Notes under the pieces: model-generated
What the model saw: only the letters and a program-made list of their open reading frames with translations
Told to the model about the DNA's origin: nothing
The model's database searches: none
DNA from: Rufibacter tibetensis
Lineage (GTDB): Bacteria; Bacteroidota; Bacteroidia; Cytophagales; Hymenobacteraceae
Direction: 5' to 3'
NCBI RefSeq assembly: GCF_001310085.1
Contig: NZ_CP012643.1
Span: 3,021,501-3,085,500, forward strand
DNA length: 64,000 bases
Position numbers and translations under genes: made by a program
Shown: piece after piece, positions 51,377-60,443 of the stretch
Position numbering within the stretch: the stretch's first letter is position 1
How the letters are laid out: the number at the start of each line of letters is the position of its first letter

Positions 51377-51411
51377 GTTTAGAGCCTGTTTTTACAAAAT
51401 AGGAGCGAAAC
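51377..51411. repeat. Class C palindrome
   Basis: GTTTAGAGCCTGTTTT on the left and AAAATAGGAGCGAAAC on the right; located 80 bp upstream of the ABC start codon. Confidence 0.65.
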
Positions 51412-51481
51412 AGAACCAAAACCGCGGACTCAGAGAAAGCAACCCGCAAAGGTAGCCATTACCGTTGACTTACCCATTGTA

Positions 51482-52954
51482 TTAAACAGGAGAAACAGCA
51501 GCGGCAGAAAGAGTTCTACGGGAAGACACCATCCAAAGGCCTAAAAACATAAGCAAGCCATTCAATAACAGCACCTCAAACCCAAATTGATACCCCCAGA
51601 ACCACTTAGCAGAATTAGAGCTTATGACATACGTAAGCACCGGGGAAAGTACCCCCAAAACAGGCACGAACCCGTCACGCACAGTACGGCTGGTCATCAA
51701 CCCAAAGCTGTACATGCCCAACAGAGGCCCGTAAGTATAGCCCACCAGGGTGAAGAGCATGGCAATAATGCTTTCATTATGAAAGGCTCTAAACAGCAGA
51801 ATCACACCCATCAGCAGAACAGAGAAGCCAAGGTGCACCCAGTTTTTGTACCTAAGCCGCTCGGTTTCGGGCCTTTTTTGGAAGTTCAGGAAATCTACGC
51901 AGAAGGCGGTAGTAAGCGAGGTGAGCGCGGAGTCTGCTGAGGCGTACGTAATGGCTGTGATACCCAAAATGAACGCTACTCCCGCCACAGCCGGAAAGTG
52001 CTGCAACGCTAGCATTGGAAAGACATCATCCCCTTTGGTAGGAAGTGAAATTCCCTTCTGGGTTGCATATAGATACAGCAAAGCCCCAAGACACAGAAAC
52101 AGTACATTCACCAGCACCAAAATCACTGTAAACCAGAACATGTTCTTCTGGGCTTCGGGCAGGTTGCGGCAGCTCAGGTTTTTCTGCATCATGTCCTGGT
52201 CCAAACCTGTCATGGCAATGGTAATGAAGGCACCCGCTAATAGCTGCTTTACAATGTAGTTAGGGGCTTTGGTGTCCCATTCCCAAAGGCGGGCATAAGA
52301 GCTGTTTGATATGGTGTCGACTAGTCCTGAAAACGAAATGGTCAGCTCTTCAGAAACAACCCAAATGCTGATGCCCAAACACAGGAGCATGGCCAGGGTT
52401 TGCAGGGTGTCGGTCCAGATGATGGTTTTCATGCCACCCCTGAAGGTATAGACCCAGATAAAAGCAATGGTGATGCCCACCGTTCCAGCGAAGGGAATGC
52501 CCAACGGCCCGAAAACAGCCAGTTGTAACACTCCTGCTACCAGGTACAGCCGCAACGCAGCGCTTAAAGTGCGAGACAGTAGGAAAAAAGCGCTTCCTGT
52601 TTTATAGGACCAATATCCTAACCGTTGCTCCAGGTAGGTGTAGATAGAAACCAAGTTCAGCCGGTAATACAGCGGGAGCAGCACTAACCCAATGACCAAA
52701 TAGCCTAGCGCGTATCCTAACACCATCTGCAAATAGGTGAATCCCGTTTTCTCCACCATGCCCGGAATAGACACAAACGTGATCCCAGAAAGGGTAGTGC
52801 CAATCATCCCAAACGCCACCACGTACCACGGCGATGCCCGGTTGGCCAGGAAAAAGCCCGCCGTAGATTCTCCTTTTTTACTAGTCACAAAGGAAACCAG
52901 CAAAAGCAGGCAGAAATAAGAGACAATGATACCTAAGGTAAGAAGAGGAGACAT
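51482..52954 (-). CDS. Sodium:solute symporter family protein, tandem copy 1
   Basis: A 490-residue transporter of the SSS family with about 13 membrane segments, start at the ATG at 52954 (MSPLLTLGII); an upstream TTG is in frame. Close relative of the next gene over the whole length (KKGESTAGFFLANRASPWYVVAFGMIG, TYLEQRLGYWSYKTGSAF, TFRGGMKTIIWTDTLQTLAM). A GLDQDMMQKNLSC motif is shared. Substrate unknown; sialic acid, sugar or amino acid relatives all exist in the family. Confidence 0.92.
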   Translation of the reverse strand: MSPLLTLGIIVSYFCLLLLVSFVTSKKGESTAGFFLANRASPWYVVAFGMIGTTLSGITFVSIPGMVEKTGFTYLQMVLGYALGYLVIGLVLLPLYYRLNLVSIYTYLEQRLGYWSYKTGSAFFLLSRTLSAALRLYLVAGVLQLAVFGPLGIPFAGTVGITIAFIWVYTFRGGMKTIIWTDTLQTLAMLLCLGISIWVVSEELTISFSGLVDTISNSSYARLWEWDTKAPNYIVKQLLAGAFITIAMTGLDQDMMQKNLSCRNLPEAQKNMFWFTVILVLVNVLFLCLGALLYLYATQKGISLPTKGDDVFPMLALQHFPAVAGVAFILGITAITYASADSALTSLTTAFCVDFLNFQKRPETERLRYKNWVHLGFSVLLMGVILLFRAFHNESIIAMLFTLVGYTYGPLLGMYSFGLMTSRTVRDGFVPVLGVLSPVLTYVISSNSAKWFWGYQFGFEVLLLNGLLMFLGLWMVSSRRTLSAAAVSPV

Positions 52955-53033
52955 GGTGTACGCAGCGGTTGTATTACTCAAACGCGCACAAAAGTAAGGC
53001 TAACAGTGCAAACTTCAGGTCTCTTTATTTGCA

Positions 53034-53062
53034 GGCTGTTTTAGAGAAATCGCCTCTAAACT
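53034..53062. repeat. Class C-like palindrome (degraded)
   Basis: GGCTGTTTTAGAG and CTCTAAA (53054-53060) form a hairpin around AAATCGC. One of two palindromes in the symporter spacer. Confidence 0.4.
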
Positions 53063-53079
53063 GAAGCAATCACCTATCT

Positions 53080-53142
53080 GTAAAAAAAGAATTCCTCTGC
53101 CTTAGGGTTATTTTTCCAATAGGAGCCCTAAAGCAGAGGAAT
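53080..53142 (-). terminator. Terminator of symporter copy 2, built from a class C palindrome
   Basis: ATTCCTCTGC (53091-53100) pairs with GCAGAGGAAT (53133-53142), with an inner CTTAGGG/CCCTAAAG pairing that has one mismatch. Read on the minus strand the stem is followed by a T run (the A run at 53082-53088 on plus), so it is a good terminator 22 bp past the stop codon. The inner part keeps the class C plan. Confidence 0.8.
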
Positions 53143-53163
53143 CAGAAGAGACAGCTTTTGAGC

Positions 53164-54636
53164 TTAATAGCTCTCAGTGACGTCTACAAATTCAGACTTT
53201 CTTCGAGAGATAGAGTACAGCCCCATGAAAGTAAGGAAGCCGTTCAAGATCAAAACTTCAAACCCGAACTCGTAACCCCAGAACCAGTCTACTGAGTTCA
53301 GGCTGATGATATAGGTAAGAATAGGAGCCACCACACAGATGAATGGAACCAGGTTGTCGCGCACCGGACGGTTGGTGAAGACCCCGAAGGAATATAAGCC
53401 GAGCAGCGGTCCGTATGTATACCCTGCCACCTTAAACACGGCTTGTACCACGCTTTCATCGTTCACAATCTTGAAGATGACAATCACAATGGCCATGATA
53501 ACAGAGAAAGCCAAATGGACCCAGTTTTTCATCTTGATTCGCTCTGCTTCGGGTCGGTTTTTAAAGTCAAGGAAGTCCACGCAAAAGGAGGTAGTTAAGG
53601 CTGTCAGCGCTGAATCTGCTGAAGCGTACGTGATGGCGGTAATCCCTAGGATGAACACAATCCCCATAAAGGCAGAGAAATGATTAAGCGCCAAAAATGG
53701 AAAAACGTTATCACCTTTCTCCGGTAGAGCTATGCCTTCGGCCTGACCGTACAGGTACAGCAGCGCGCCCAAACTCAGGAACAGAATGTTTACAAACAAG
53801 ATGATGACCGTAAAGGAGAACATGTTTTTCTGTGCCTCCTTCAGGTTTTTGCAGCTCAGGTTTTTCTGCATCATGTCCTGGTCTAGCCCCACCATCACAA
53901 TGGAAATAAAGAAGCCTGACAAAAACTGCTTGAAGAAATAGCGCGGGTCTTTCACATCCCAAAAGAAAACCTGTGAGAATCTACTTTCACTGATGGTGTT
54001 CACCATGTTGTTGAAAGAAAGGTTCAGGTCCTGAGAGATGGTGATAATGGTGATGCCCACACAAAGCAGCATGGCTAAGGTCTGGAAGGTGTCAGTCCAG
54101 ATAATAGTTTTCATACCGCCCCTGAACGTATACACCCAGATTAGACCAATGGTGATGATCACGGTCACCTCAAATGGAATCCCAAGGCCGTCAAACACGG
54201 CCAACTGAAGCACGCCTGTTACCAGATACAGGCGCAAAGCGGCACCCAGCGTCCTTGATAGCAGGAAGAAACCAGCCCCTGTTTTATAAGACCAATACCC
54301 AAACCGCTGCTCCAGGTAAGTATAGATAGACACCAGGTTCAGCCGGTAATACAAAGGCATGAGCACCAGCGCCACCACAAAGTACCCCAGCATGTTTCCT
54401 AAAATCAGCTGCAAATAAGAGAACTGAGCCTTTTCTACCATACCCGGCACCGAGATGAAGGTAACCCCAGATAGGGACGTCCCGATCATTCCAAATGCAA
54501 CCACGTACCACGGCGAAGAGCGGTTTGCCAGGAAGAAGCTATCTGTAGATTCACCTTTCTTACTTGTGAGAAAAGAGATGAGAATCAGGATACAAAAATA
54601 GCCGGCAATGATGAGCAGAATTAGCGTGGAAGACAT
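53164..54636 (-). CDS. Sodium:solute symporter family protein, tandem copy 2
   Basis: A 490-residue SSS transporter, nearly co-linear with copy 1 (KKGESTDSFFLANRSSPWYVVAF, TYLEQRFGYWSYKTGAGF, TFRGGMKTIIWTDTFQ, GLDQDMMQKNLSC). The paralogs share their ITAITYASADSALTALT segment near residue 330, which belongs to the sodium-binding helix. The pair arose by tandem duplication. The spacer between them contains two palindromes and a terminator, so they are likely expressed separately. Confidence 0.92.
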   Translation of the reverse strand: MSSTLILLIIAGYFCILILISFLTSKKGESTDSFFLANRSSPWYVVAFGMIGTSLSGVTFISVPGMVEKAQFSYLQLILGNMLGYFVVALVLMPLYYRLNLVSIYTYLEQRFGYWSYKTGAGFFLLSRTLGAALRLYLVTGVLQLAVFDGLGIPFEVTVIITIGLIWVYTFRGGMKTIIWTDTFQTLAMLLCVGITIITISQDLNLSFNNMVNTISESRFSQVFFWDVKDPRYFFKQFLSGFFISIVMVGLDQDMMQKNLSCKNLKEAQKNMFSFTVIILFVNILFLSLGALLYLYGQAEGIALPEKGDNVFPFLALNHFSAFMGIVFILGITAITYASADSALTALTTSFCVDFLDFKNRPEAERIKMKNWVHLAFSVIMAIVIVIFKIVNDESVVQAVFKVAGYTYGPLLGLYSFGVFTNRPVRDNLVPFICVVAPILTYIISLNSVDWFWGYEFGFEVLILNGFLTFMGLYSISRRKSEFVDVTESY

Positions 54637-54771
54637 GTGCTGTACAGAGGATTGTGAGTTCTTGTAATAAGCTGATTAAGCAAATATAAAGAAAAAACGA
54701 TACGAGGTTTAGGAGGCATTTATCCTCTGTATCTTCTTTTTTGATAAATTTAATAAAAAAGGTGAATAAAA

Positions 54772-54807
54772 AAGAAGCCTTGCTGTTAAAAGTCAGCAAG
54801 GCTTCTT
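54772..54807 (-). terminator. Terminator of the outer membrane protein gene
   Basis: AAGAAGCCTTGCTG (54772-54785) with CAGCAAGGCTTCTT (54794-54807); on the minus strand followed by a T run. 28 bp past the stop. Confidence 0.8.
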
Positions 54808-54834
54808 AATAAAATTTAAAAATAATAACTCCTT

Positions 54835-55452
54835 CTAATACCCCCACATTGAGTTGAAGCCAGTAGCCGGATAACCCCCAAAGGAGCCGTTAGCACCATT
54901 GCCGTACCGCACTCCACCAGAAACGGTCACGTTAGGTGCTACCTGGTAGTGCGCCTGAAACTGGAAGCCCTGGTTTGGGTACCGACCATAGGTGAAAGGG
55001 TTGTTTTGCCAGCGGTTCATAGAAGAGGGACTCATGTCCTTCCAGACGCTTCCGGTTAGCAGAAGTCTTTCGCTCATGGCGTAGGTTCCACCCATATGCA
55101 GGAGGTACTGGCGGTCTGGAGCAGCGGTCATTAAGGTGGAGGTGCCTTCGCCATTGGCGGAAGTACTGAAAGTAGGACCACCCCAGGTCTGTAACATGGT
55201 CAAGCTGCTGAATACGTGCAACCGGGGAGTTAACCGGAACTGCACCCGCGGCTCCACATAAGAAACCGACCCGAATCTATTGAAAGCTGCGCCTGCGTTC
55301 AGGCCATAGCTCACACGTGGAACAGAGGGGGCCGTAACTTTTAGCGAATCTGGGTTAGAGTACCCCAGGTCAAGCCCCTGCGCTTGCCCTGGCAACGCGC
55401 TGTCAGCCCAAGAGAGCAGAGCAAAAAGGAATATGAAGAGTTTGTTTGACAT
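54835..55452 (-). CDS. Secreted putative outer membrane beta-barrel protein
   Basis: A 205-residue protein with a signal peptide ending near GQAQG at 24-25. The body has alternating hydrophobic strands (SYGLNAGAAFNRFGSVSYVE, RQYLLHMGGTYAMSERLLLT, GFQFQAHYQVAPNVTVSGGV) and is rich in Gly, Tyr and aromatic residues, ending with NSMWGY. It looks like an 8-stranded or larger barrel without a known family. It is monocistronic. Confidence 0.6.
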   Translation of the reverse strand: MSNKLFIFLFALLSWADSALPGQAQGLDLGYSNPDSLKVTAPSVPRVSYGLNAGAAFNRFGSVSYVEPRVQFRLTPRLHVFSSLTMLQTWGGPTFSTSANGEGTSTLMTAAPDRQYLLHMGGTYAMSERLLLTGSVWKDMSPSSMNRWQNNPFTYGRYPNQGFQFQAHYQVAPNVTVSGGVRYGNGANGSFGGYPATGFNSMWGY

Positions 55453-55563
55453 CTGGTTTAAGTAAAGCTAAACCGAAGAAAGGCAAATTTGCCCTACACT
55501 CTTCGGTACTACTAATGTACGGATTTCTCCCTTCAAACGAAACAACTGTTCTGTTAGTCTATA

Positions 55564-55612
55564 GGTTCTGTTTCGGCCCTGTTTTCCCAGAATCAGTCCT
55601 AAAAAAGAAACC
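55564..55612. repeat. Class C palindrome (degraded, long)
   Basis: GGTTCTGTTTCGG on the left faces CCTAAAAAAGAAACC on the right around CCCTGTTTTCCCAG. It lies 38 bp past the M61 stop codon. Confidence 0.4.
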
Positions 55613-55649
55613 AAAGACACTACTTTCACAGGCAAAAGGCACCATGGGT

Positions 55650-57479
55650 TTATGCTTTCCTGCTTAACCAAGCTTCACGGCGGGCTTTTGCGTCTTTCGG
55701 CACGGTTTGGTTTGCTTTTTCCAGCGGCACCAGTTTTACCTCAGGGTCTTGCGCTAAGGTAATTTGCGCCGTCTTTTTCGTGCCTTGTTGTAGAACTTCC
55801 AATGGCACCTGGTCGCCGGGTTTGTGTTTGGCCAACAGGCTATCCAAAGTTTTTTGGTCTGTTAGTTTCTTACCGTCCAGAGTAAGGAGAACATCATTGC
55901 GGTCAAGGCCTGCTTTGTAGAGCGGGCTGTTGCTGAAGGTTCCCTGGGCAATGGTGGCCTGGTCATCCTGGAATTTTAGGCCTTCCCAACCTAGCACTGC
56001 TTTAGAAGATGTTTGTAAAGCCAAACCCATTTGCTTAGCCAAGGCCTCATAGGGTATTATCTCCTTGCCATAAATGTGGCGCTTAAAGAAATCCTGCGCA
56101 AACCCGGGATCCTTGGTCAGGTCAGCCAAGGCTTTTTCCAGATCAGGCAGGGTATAGGGTTTCTCAGGTTTGCCGTGGCGTTGCCAGAGCAGGCGCATGT
56201 AGTCGTCTAAAGTCAGGTTCTTGAACTTGGTGCGCAGCGTGAAGTCCAGCCCAATGGCAATGGCGTTGCCGTAGGTGTAATAGGAGATGTAGGTATTGGT
56301 TCGGTTAGTGGCGTCAACAGAGCGGGAGGCATCTACAAACGGAGCCTGTTGGCTCATTTCAACCGGCGAGAAGTGGTCTTTCCCTGGCGAAACTCTTAAA
56401 GCCAGAATAGGATAGGCCACACTGCCCAAGTAATCTGATTGGGAAGTGATCCCGGCTCTGTGCAGTAATAAGGTGCCGTAGTAACTGGTAAACCCTTCGG
56501 CCAGCCACAATTCTCCGCTCATGTTGGCATCGGCGAAGTTGAAGGGCTCCAGGCTCTGAGGTCTGATACGCTCCACGTTCCAGGCATGGAAAAACTCATG
56601 CGACAGCGTACTTAGGTTTGGGTTCATGCCCGTCTGCAGCGATTGGGAACTGGTAATGATGGTGGAGTTGCGGTGTTCCATGCCATCGCCGGGCGTGCCG
56701 GGCAGGTAGCAGGCAATAAAGGTATATTCCCCGAAGTCAAAGGCCGGAAGCTCTCCAAAAACGGCCTGCGACTCAGTCACAATGCGTTTGGCTTTCTGGG
56801 TGTACTCGTCCAGCTGTTGTGAAGTGCCGTTGTGGTGCATCCCAATCCTGATTTTCTGCGTGCGTCCCTTTTCTTGGACCGGCCATTCGCGCCACTGCAG
56901 GTCAGCTAGCTCTGTGGGGCTGTCCATGAAATATTGAAAGTCTGGGGCCGAAAAGGTGAGCGGAGCCGTCTCGCGTTTCAGTTGGTTAGCGGCCGTCCAG
57001 TTTTTACCGGCCGGAGGGGTAAAGCTTACCTGCACCGGGGCTTTCTCTAACCCATTGGCGTATAGAAAAGTGGCCGGGGCGTTTAGGTGGGCGTGGCTTA
57101 GGCTAACACCAGCATAGGTGCCGTCAGGGTGGTCTGCGAACAGTGTGTATTTCACGTGCACGGTTCCATCATGGCCGCTTACATTCCACTGGTGCAGGTT
57201 GGGTCTGTTGACTTGCAACGTGCGGCCCTGGCCATCGGTTACCTGTACGTCATACACGTTCTTGGCGAACTCATGCAAGGCATATCGGCCGGGTGAGGAG
57301 CGAGCCATGCGCACTTCCAGCACAGGAGCCTGAACTCCCTTGAAAGTAGCCGTGATAGAAGCCTCATGGTGGACTGCATTTTCAAAAGATACCTGATAGT
57401 TGACGCTCTGTTGCGCCATGGCCGGGGAAGCGAACGCCAGGGCTGCTATAGCCAGGGCAGTGAAGAGAGTTTTCTTCAT
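55650..57479 (-). CDS. M61-family glycyl aminopeptidase with PDZ domain
   Basis: A 609-residue secreted peptidase from the ATG at 57479 (MKKTLFTALAIAALAFASP), where the signal peptide begins; the longer frame is ignored. The zinc motif HEFFH is at 294-298 in the sequence LSHEFFHAWNVERIRP, preceded by a beta-rich N-terminal domain. After the catalytic part (about 140-430) comes a PDZ-like domain with the LYKAGLDRNDVLLTLDGKKL segment, and a short C-terminal tail. Acts in the periplasm or outside. No operon partner is clear; the methyltransferase gene lies 59 bp upstream on the same strand. Confidence 0.9.
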   Translation of the reverse strand: MKKTLFTALAIAALAFASPAMAQQSVNYQVSFENAVHHEASITATFKGVQAPVLEVRMARSSPGRYALHEFAKNVYDVQVTDGQGRTLQVNRPNLHQWNVSGHDGTVHVKYTLFADHPDGTYAGVSLSHAHLNAPATFLYANGLEKAPVQVSFTPPAGKNWTAANQLKRETAPLTFSAPDFQYFMDSPTELADLQWREWPVQEKGRTQKIRIGMHHNGTSQQLDEYTQKAKRIVTESQAVFGELPAFDFGEYTFIACYLPGTPGDGMEHRNSTIITSSQSLQTGMNPNLSTLSHEFFHAWNVERIRPQSLEPFNFADANMSGELWLAEGFTSYYGTLLLHRAGITSQSDYLGSVAYPILALRVSPGKDHFSPVEMSQQAPFVDASRSVDATNRTNTYISYYTYGNAIAIGLDFTLRTKFKNLTLDDYMRLLWQRHGKPEKPYTLPDLEKALADLTKDPGFAQDFFKRHIYGKEIIPYEALAKQMGLALQTSSKAVLGWEGLKFQDDQATIAQGTFSNSPLYKAGLDRNDVLLTLDGKKLTDQKTLDSLLAKHKPGDQVPLEVLQQGTKKTAQITLAQDPEVKLVPLEKANQTVPKDAKARREAWLSRKA

Positions 57480-57538
57480 GGAGTGGGATGTTTCAACCCC
57501 CAAGATACGCACCAAACCTTGAAACCACTAAAGAGGCT

Positions 57539-58213
57539 TTACTTACTTGTTTTAGCCAGTAAAGCAGCTTTTTGCAGGACTTGTGCCCGTATAAACTTCC
57601 CGTAAAAAAAAGCTTCTTGCTGGGGTTTATAGCCTAATTTTTGGAAAAGGCTTTCAAAAGGAGGAAGGGTCTTGCCTAAGATGCCGCTCACCAACCCAAA
57701 GAACCAGTACATGCCCCACAGTAAGGGCTTTTGCCAAATTTTTCTTAGTGGAGAAGGAGACAAATAGAAGTCAGTGTGTAGCCAGAGCCCGGTTGGGAAT
57801 AAGGCCTGATCCAGTCGCTGCATCATAGCATACGCCTGCTGGGGAGTGAAAAGGTCAAGGACAAATGGAGTGAGCACCACGTGAAACATCTCTGAGGAGG
57901 AAAGGCTAGCTTCCGTTCCCAGTCTGAACTCCACGGTTGTTTTAGATGCGGTTGGAAGAACGTTTCCCTTCGCTTTTTCCAGCATTTTGGAAGAAGCCTC
58001 CAGAAACAGAACGTGAGCGGGTGTAGAATGCTGCAGCACTTGATTCAGGATCCATCCGCTGCCCCCGCCCAGAATAAGTACCCGCGCTCCTGCTGGGATG
58101 CAAGACAGAAAATGCGCCTGGGCCCGTTGCTGTGACTTCCCATACACTAACTTTGCCAAAGCATCATATACCGGAGAAATGAGGTTGAAGTCAGGAACTG
58201 AGGAAGAGGGCAT
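57539..58213 (-). CDS. Class I SAM-dependent methyltransferase
   Basis: A 224-residue protein from the ATG at 58213 (MPSSSVPDFNLIS), preferred over a GTG at 58273 that lies inside a palindrome. The Rossmann motif I VLILGGGSGWILNQVL is at about 44-59, motif II VLFLEASSKML at about 67-77, and a Leu-rich C-terminal half follows (KLVYGKSQQ near the start, GLWLHTDFYLSP later). The family methylates small molecules or lipids; substrate unknown. Not obviously linked to the M61 gene. Confidence 0.8.
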   Translation of the reverse strand: MPSSSVPDFNLISPVYDALAKLVYGKSQQRAQAHFLSCIPAGARVLILGGGSGWILNQVLQHSTPAHVLFLEASSKMLEKAKGNVLPTASKTTVEFRLGTEASLSSSEMFHVVLTPFVLDLFTPQQAYAMMQRLDQALFPTGLWLHTDFYLSPSPLRKIWQKPLLWGMYWFFGLVSGILGKTLPPFESLFQKLGYKPQQEAFFYGKFIRAQVLQKAALLAKTSK

Positions 58214-58226
58214 GGGAAGAAATTGG

Positions 58227-58286
58227 CTTCCTCTTTTCGGGGTGTTTTCAGAAAGCAAAGCTAAAAACGCCACCCGAAAAGAGAAG
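58227..58286. repeat. Class C-like palindrome (long loop)
   Basis: CTCTTTTCGGG (58231-58241) pairs exactly with CCCGAAAAGAG (58273-58283); inner TGTTTTC and AAAAACG also match the class C plan. It sits between the methyltransferase and CinA-C genes. Confidence 0.55.
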
Positions 58287-58308
58287 CAGGCATCTATTGA
58301 AACAGCTG

Positions 58309-58803
58309 TTATACGTGTTGGAAGTGCCGTTCTATTGTCGCCTCCAATTTGTTGAAAATGAAGTCTTCGGTCTGCTCCCGCATTTTCTTCGCATCGCCTT
58401 TGAAAACCTCCCGGTACTCTTCTACCTTTTCTTTAAACAGAATGGATACAAAAGTGGTACCAATGGGTTTCTCCGCTGTTTCAGAGCCTCCCTGTCCGAA
58501 TAAACCAGTGACTGCCACGCAGACATCGGCTTTCAGGAGTTTGTGAAGGCCCAGTACCATTTCATTGGTGGTCTGTTGGCTTTCGGCGGTGTAGAGCTTC
58601 AGGGTTTCATTTTTTACGCCCAAGACTTTGTTTTTGGCAGTAGCACTATACGTAACCATGCTGCCCAGGAAGACATCTGTGGTGCCGGTGGCCTCGCTCA
58701 CGGCTGCCGCCAGGCTACCAGAAGTGCAACTTTCAGCAAAAGCCAGGGTTAGGTTCTTATCTTTGAATTTCAGGATGAGTTTGGTCAGTTCCTCGGGCTT
58801 CAT
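58309..58803 (-). CDS. CinA C-terminal-domain (nicotinamide nucleotide amidase-like) protein
   Basis: A 164-residue stand-alone CinA-C domain, the fold that in PncC deamidates nicotinamide mononucleotide. Motifs seen are LTLAFAESCTSGSLAAAVSE (18-37), GSMVTYSATAKNKVLG (about 47-62), and VTGLFGQGGSETAEKPIGT (about 118-136). No N-terminal molybdopterin-binding domain is present. NAD recycling is the probable role. Gene is transcribed alone. Confidence 0.88.
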   Translation of the reverse strand: MKPEELTKLILKFKDKNLTLAFAESCTSGSLAAAVSEATGTTDVFLGSMVTYSATAKNKVLGVKNETLKLYTAESQQTTNEMVLGLHKLLKADVCVAVTGLFGQGGSETAEKPIGTTFVSILFKEKVEEYREVFKGDAKKMREQTEDFIFNKLEATIERHFQHV

Positions 58804-58907
58804 AAGGCTTATTTTCAGGGTATGAGTTTCTTACTGCTTTTAGCTGGTTGGAGTTGCCTTAAAGGCCATGCTCAACACCGGCTGCACAGGTTACGTACCA
58901 TAGAGGG

Positions 58908-58954
58908 CTTTCTGTTTTAGGGTTCTTCTAAGAAAACCGCTTCAAAACTGAAAG
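58908..58954. repeat. Class C palindrome upstream of the PAP2 gene
   Basis: CTTTCTGTTTT (58908-58918) pairs with AAAACTGAAAG (58944-58954) with one mismatch; GGTTCTTCT and AGAAAACC form the centre. It ends 16 bp before the PAP2 start. Confidence 0.55.
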
Positions 58955-58970
58955 GATATAGATTGACACT

Positions 58971-59690
58971 ATGAAAAAAACGTTTCGGAAATTTCTGGCG
59001 ACCACGGCATTGTTTACAGTGGAGCTGGTAGTGATATGGGCTGTGTTTTTGGTGTGCCTTATCTTGTTTTTCTGGCTGGCTAAGGAAGTATTACCTGGCC
59101 GGGAGTTGAAATTTGACAGCCGGGCCTTTGCCTGGGCCGATGAGCGCGCAAACCCTTCCCTTACTGAATTTATTAAAGGAGTGACATTTCTGGCTTCGCG
59201 GAACTTCATCTCAGGGGCTGGGCTCATGATGATTGGGTACTTCCTGTTTGTGAAGAAGCACAAATGGTATTCTTTGAAAGTGCCGGTGATTGCGGTGGGC
59301 AGTATCTCGCTCAACCTGCTGCTTAAATACCTGTTCAACCGTCCGCGCCCGCTGGTGCCGCACCTGGTAGATTCTTATGGGCTCAGTTTCCCCAGCGGGC
59401 ACGCCATGATTAGTGCCTCTTTTTATGGGTTGCTCATTTACCTGGTCTGGAAAAATGTGGAGGAGTCACATTGGCGCTTTTTGCTGGTGACCTTGCTGGT
59501 GCTTTTGATCTTGTTTATCGGCTTTAGCCGGGTGTACCTGCACGTGCATTACGCCACAGATGTTCTGGCTGGCCTTGCAGCCGGATTAGGATGGGTGATT
59601 CTGGCCATTTTTCTGCTCAACCGCATGGAGAAATTCTCTAAACGCAACCTGAACCAGGTGGTGAAAGGAGAGGAACAGCCCATAGTATAA
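58971..59690 (+). CDS. PAP2-family phosphatase
   Basis: A 239-residue integral membrane phosphatase with about six membrane helices. The three PAP2 signature motifs are seen: KYLFNRPRPL at about 119-128, SFPSGHAM near 139-146, and SRVYLHVHYATDVLAG near 183-198. The family removes phosphate from undecaprenyl pyrophosphate or phosphatidic acid and matters for envelope lipid recycling. The palindrome at 59691 begins right after the stop codon. Confidence 0.9.
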   Translation: MKKTFRKFLATTALFTVELVVIWAVFLVCLILFFWLAKEVLPGRELKFDSRAFAWADERANPSLTEFIKGVTFLASRNFISGAGLMMIGYFLFVKKHKWYSLKVPVIAVGSISLNLLLKYLFNRPRPLVPHLVDSYGLSFPSGHAMISASFYGLLIYLVWKNVEESHWRFLLVTLLVLLILFIGFSRVYLHVHYATDVLAGLAAGLGWVILAIFLLNRMEKFSKRNLNQVVKGEEQPIV

Positions 59691-59721
59691 CAGGCTATTT
59701 TACAAAAAGGAGCTTAAAACT
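59691..59721. repeat. Class C palindrome directly after the PAP2 stop codon
   Basis: CAGGCTATTTTAC on the left and AAAAAGGAGCTTAAAACT on the right. The first base follows the TAA (59688-59690). Confidence 0.5.
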
Positions 59722-59825
59722 ACGGCACTTTCTTTCGGCCGTAATTATACTAATACTACTTAAAAATCATTATATTTATACAGCTCCTTTCAAGTACGTG
59801 CCTTTTATATAAACTGGTGCCTTCT

Positions 59826-60443
59826 ATGCCCGAAAACGCTATAATGCCTCAAACAAAGCTACAGTTAGTTTACCAGCACATTGTAACCAAGCTACAGGAA
59901 GAGCTTCCGGTAGAGTTGAGTTACCATTGTGCGAGGCATACGTTAGATGTGTTTCACCAGGCTCAGGCAATAGCCGAATATGAAGGCATAAAAGACCCGG
60001 AAGAACTTTTGCTGTTGCAGGTGAGCGCCCTTTATCATGATTCTGGGTTTCTTCAAGCGTATGACCAGCATGAGGAGAAAAGCTGTGATCTGGCCCGCGC
60101 AGATCTACCAGGGTTCGGGTTTAGCCCGGCCCAGATTGAAACCATTTGTGGTCTCATTTTAGCTACAAAAGTTCCTCAGGTTCCACAAACCAAGTTGCAG
60201 GAAATTCTCTGCGATGCTGACTTAGATTATCTTGGCCGCAATGACTTTTTCCAAATTGGGGAAACCCTTTTTCAGGAGTTTCTCAGCTATGGCGTGTTGC
60301 AGGACGAAGTGCGTTGGAACCAATTGCAGGTGAGATTTCTGGAGAACCATCGGTTTTTTACCTGTTTTTCTAAAAACAACCGTGAAAAGAAAAAGCAGAA
60401 GCACCTGAAGCTGATCAAGGCCAAGCTTACTCAGCCGTCTTAG
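59826..60443 (+). CDS. HD-domain metal-dependent phosphohydrolase
   Basis: A 205-residue cytoplasmic HD protein from the ATG at 59826; an in-frame GTG lies 9 bp upstream. HCARHTLDVFHQA at about 34-46 and ALYHDSGFLQ near 68-77 carry the HD metal ligands; DADLDYLGRNDF follows near 127-138. Substrates could be nucleotides or cyclic dinucleotides. The last ~30 residues are strongly basic and are encoded over a class C-like palindrome (60351-60382). The 3' end overlaps the convergent cNMP-binding gene by 17 bp. Confidence 0.8.
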   Translation: MPENAIMPQTKLQLVYQHIVTKLQEELPVELSYHCARHTLDVFHQAQAIAEYEGIKDPEELLLLQVSALYHDSGFLQAYDQHEEKSCDLARADLPGFGFSPAQIETICGLILATKVPQVPQTKLQEILCDADLDYLGRNDFFQIGETLFQEFLSYGVLQDEVRWNQLQVRFLENHRFFTCFSKNNREKKKQKHLKLIKAKLTQPS

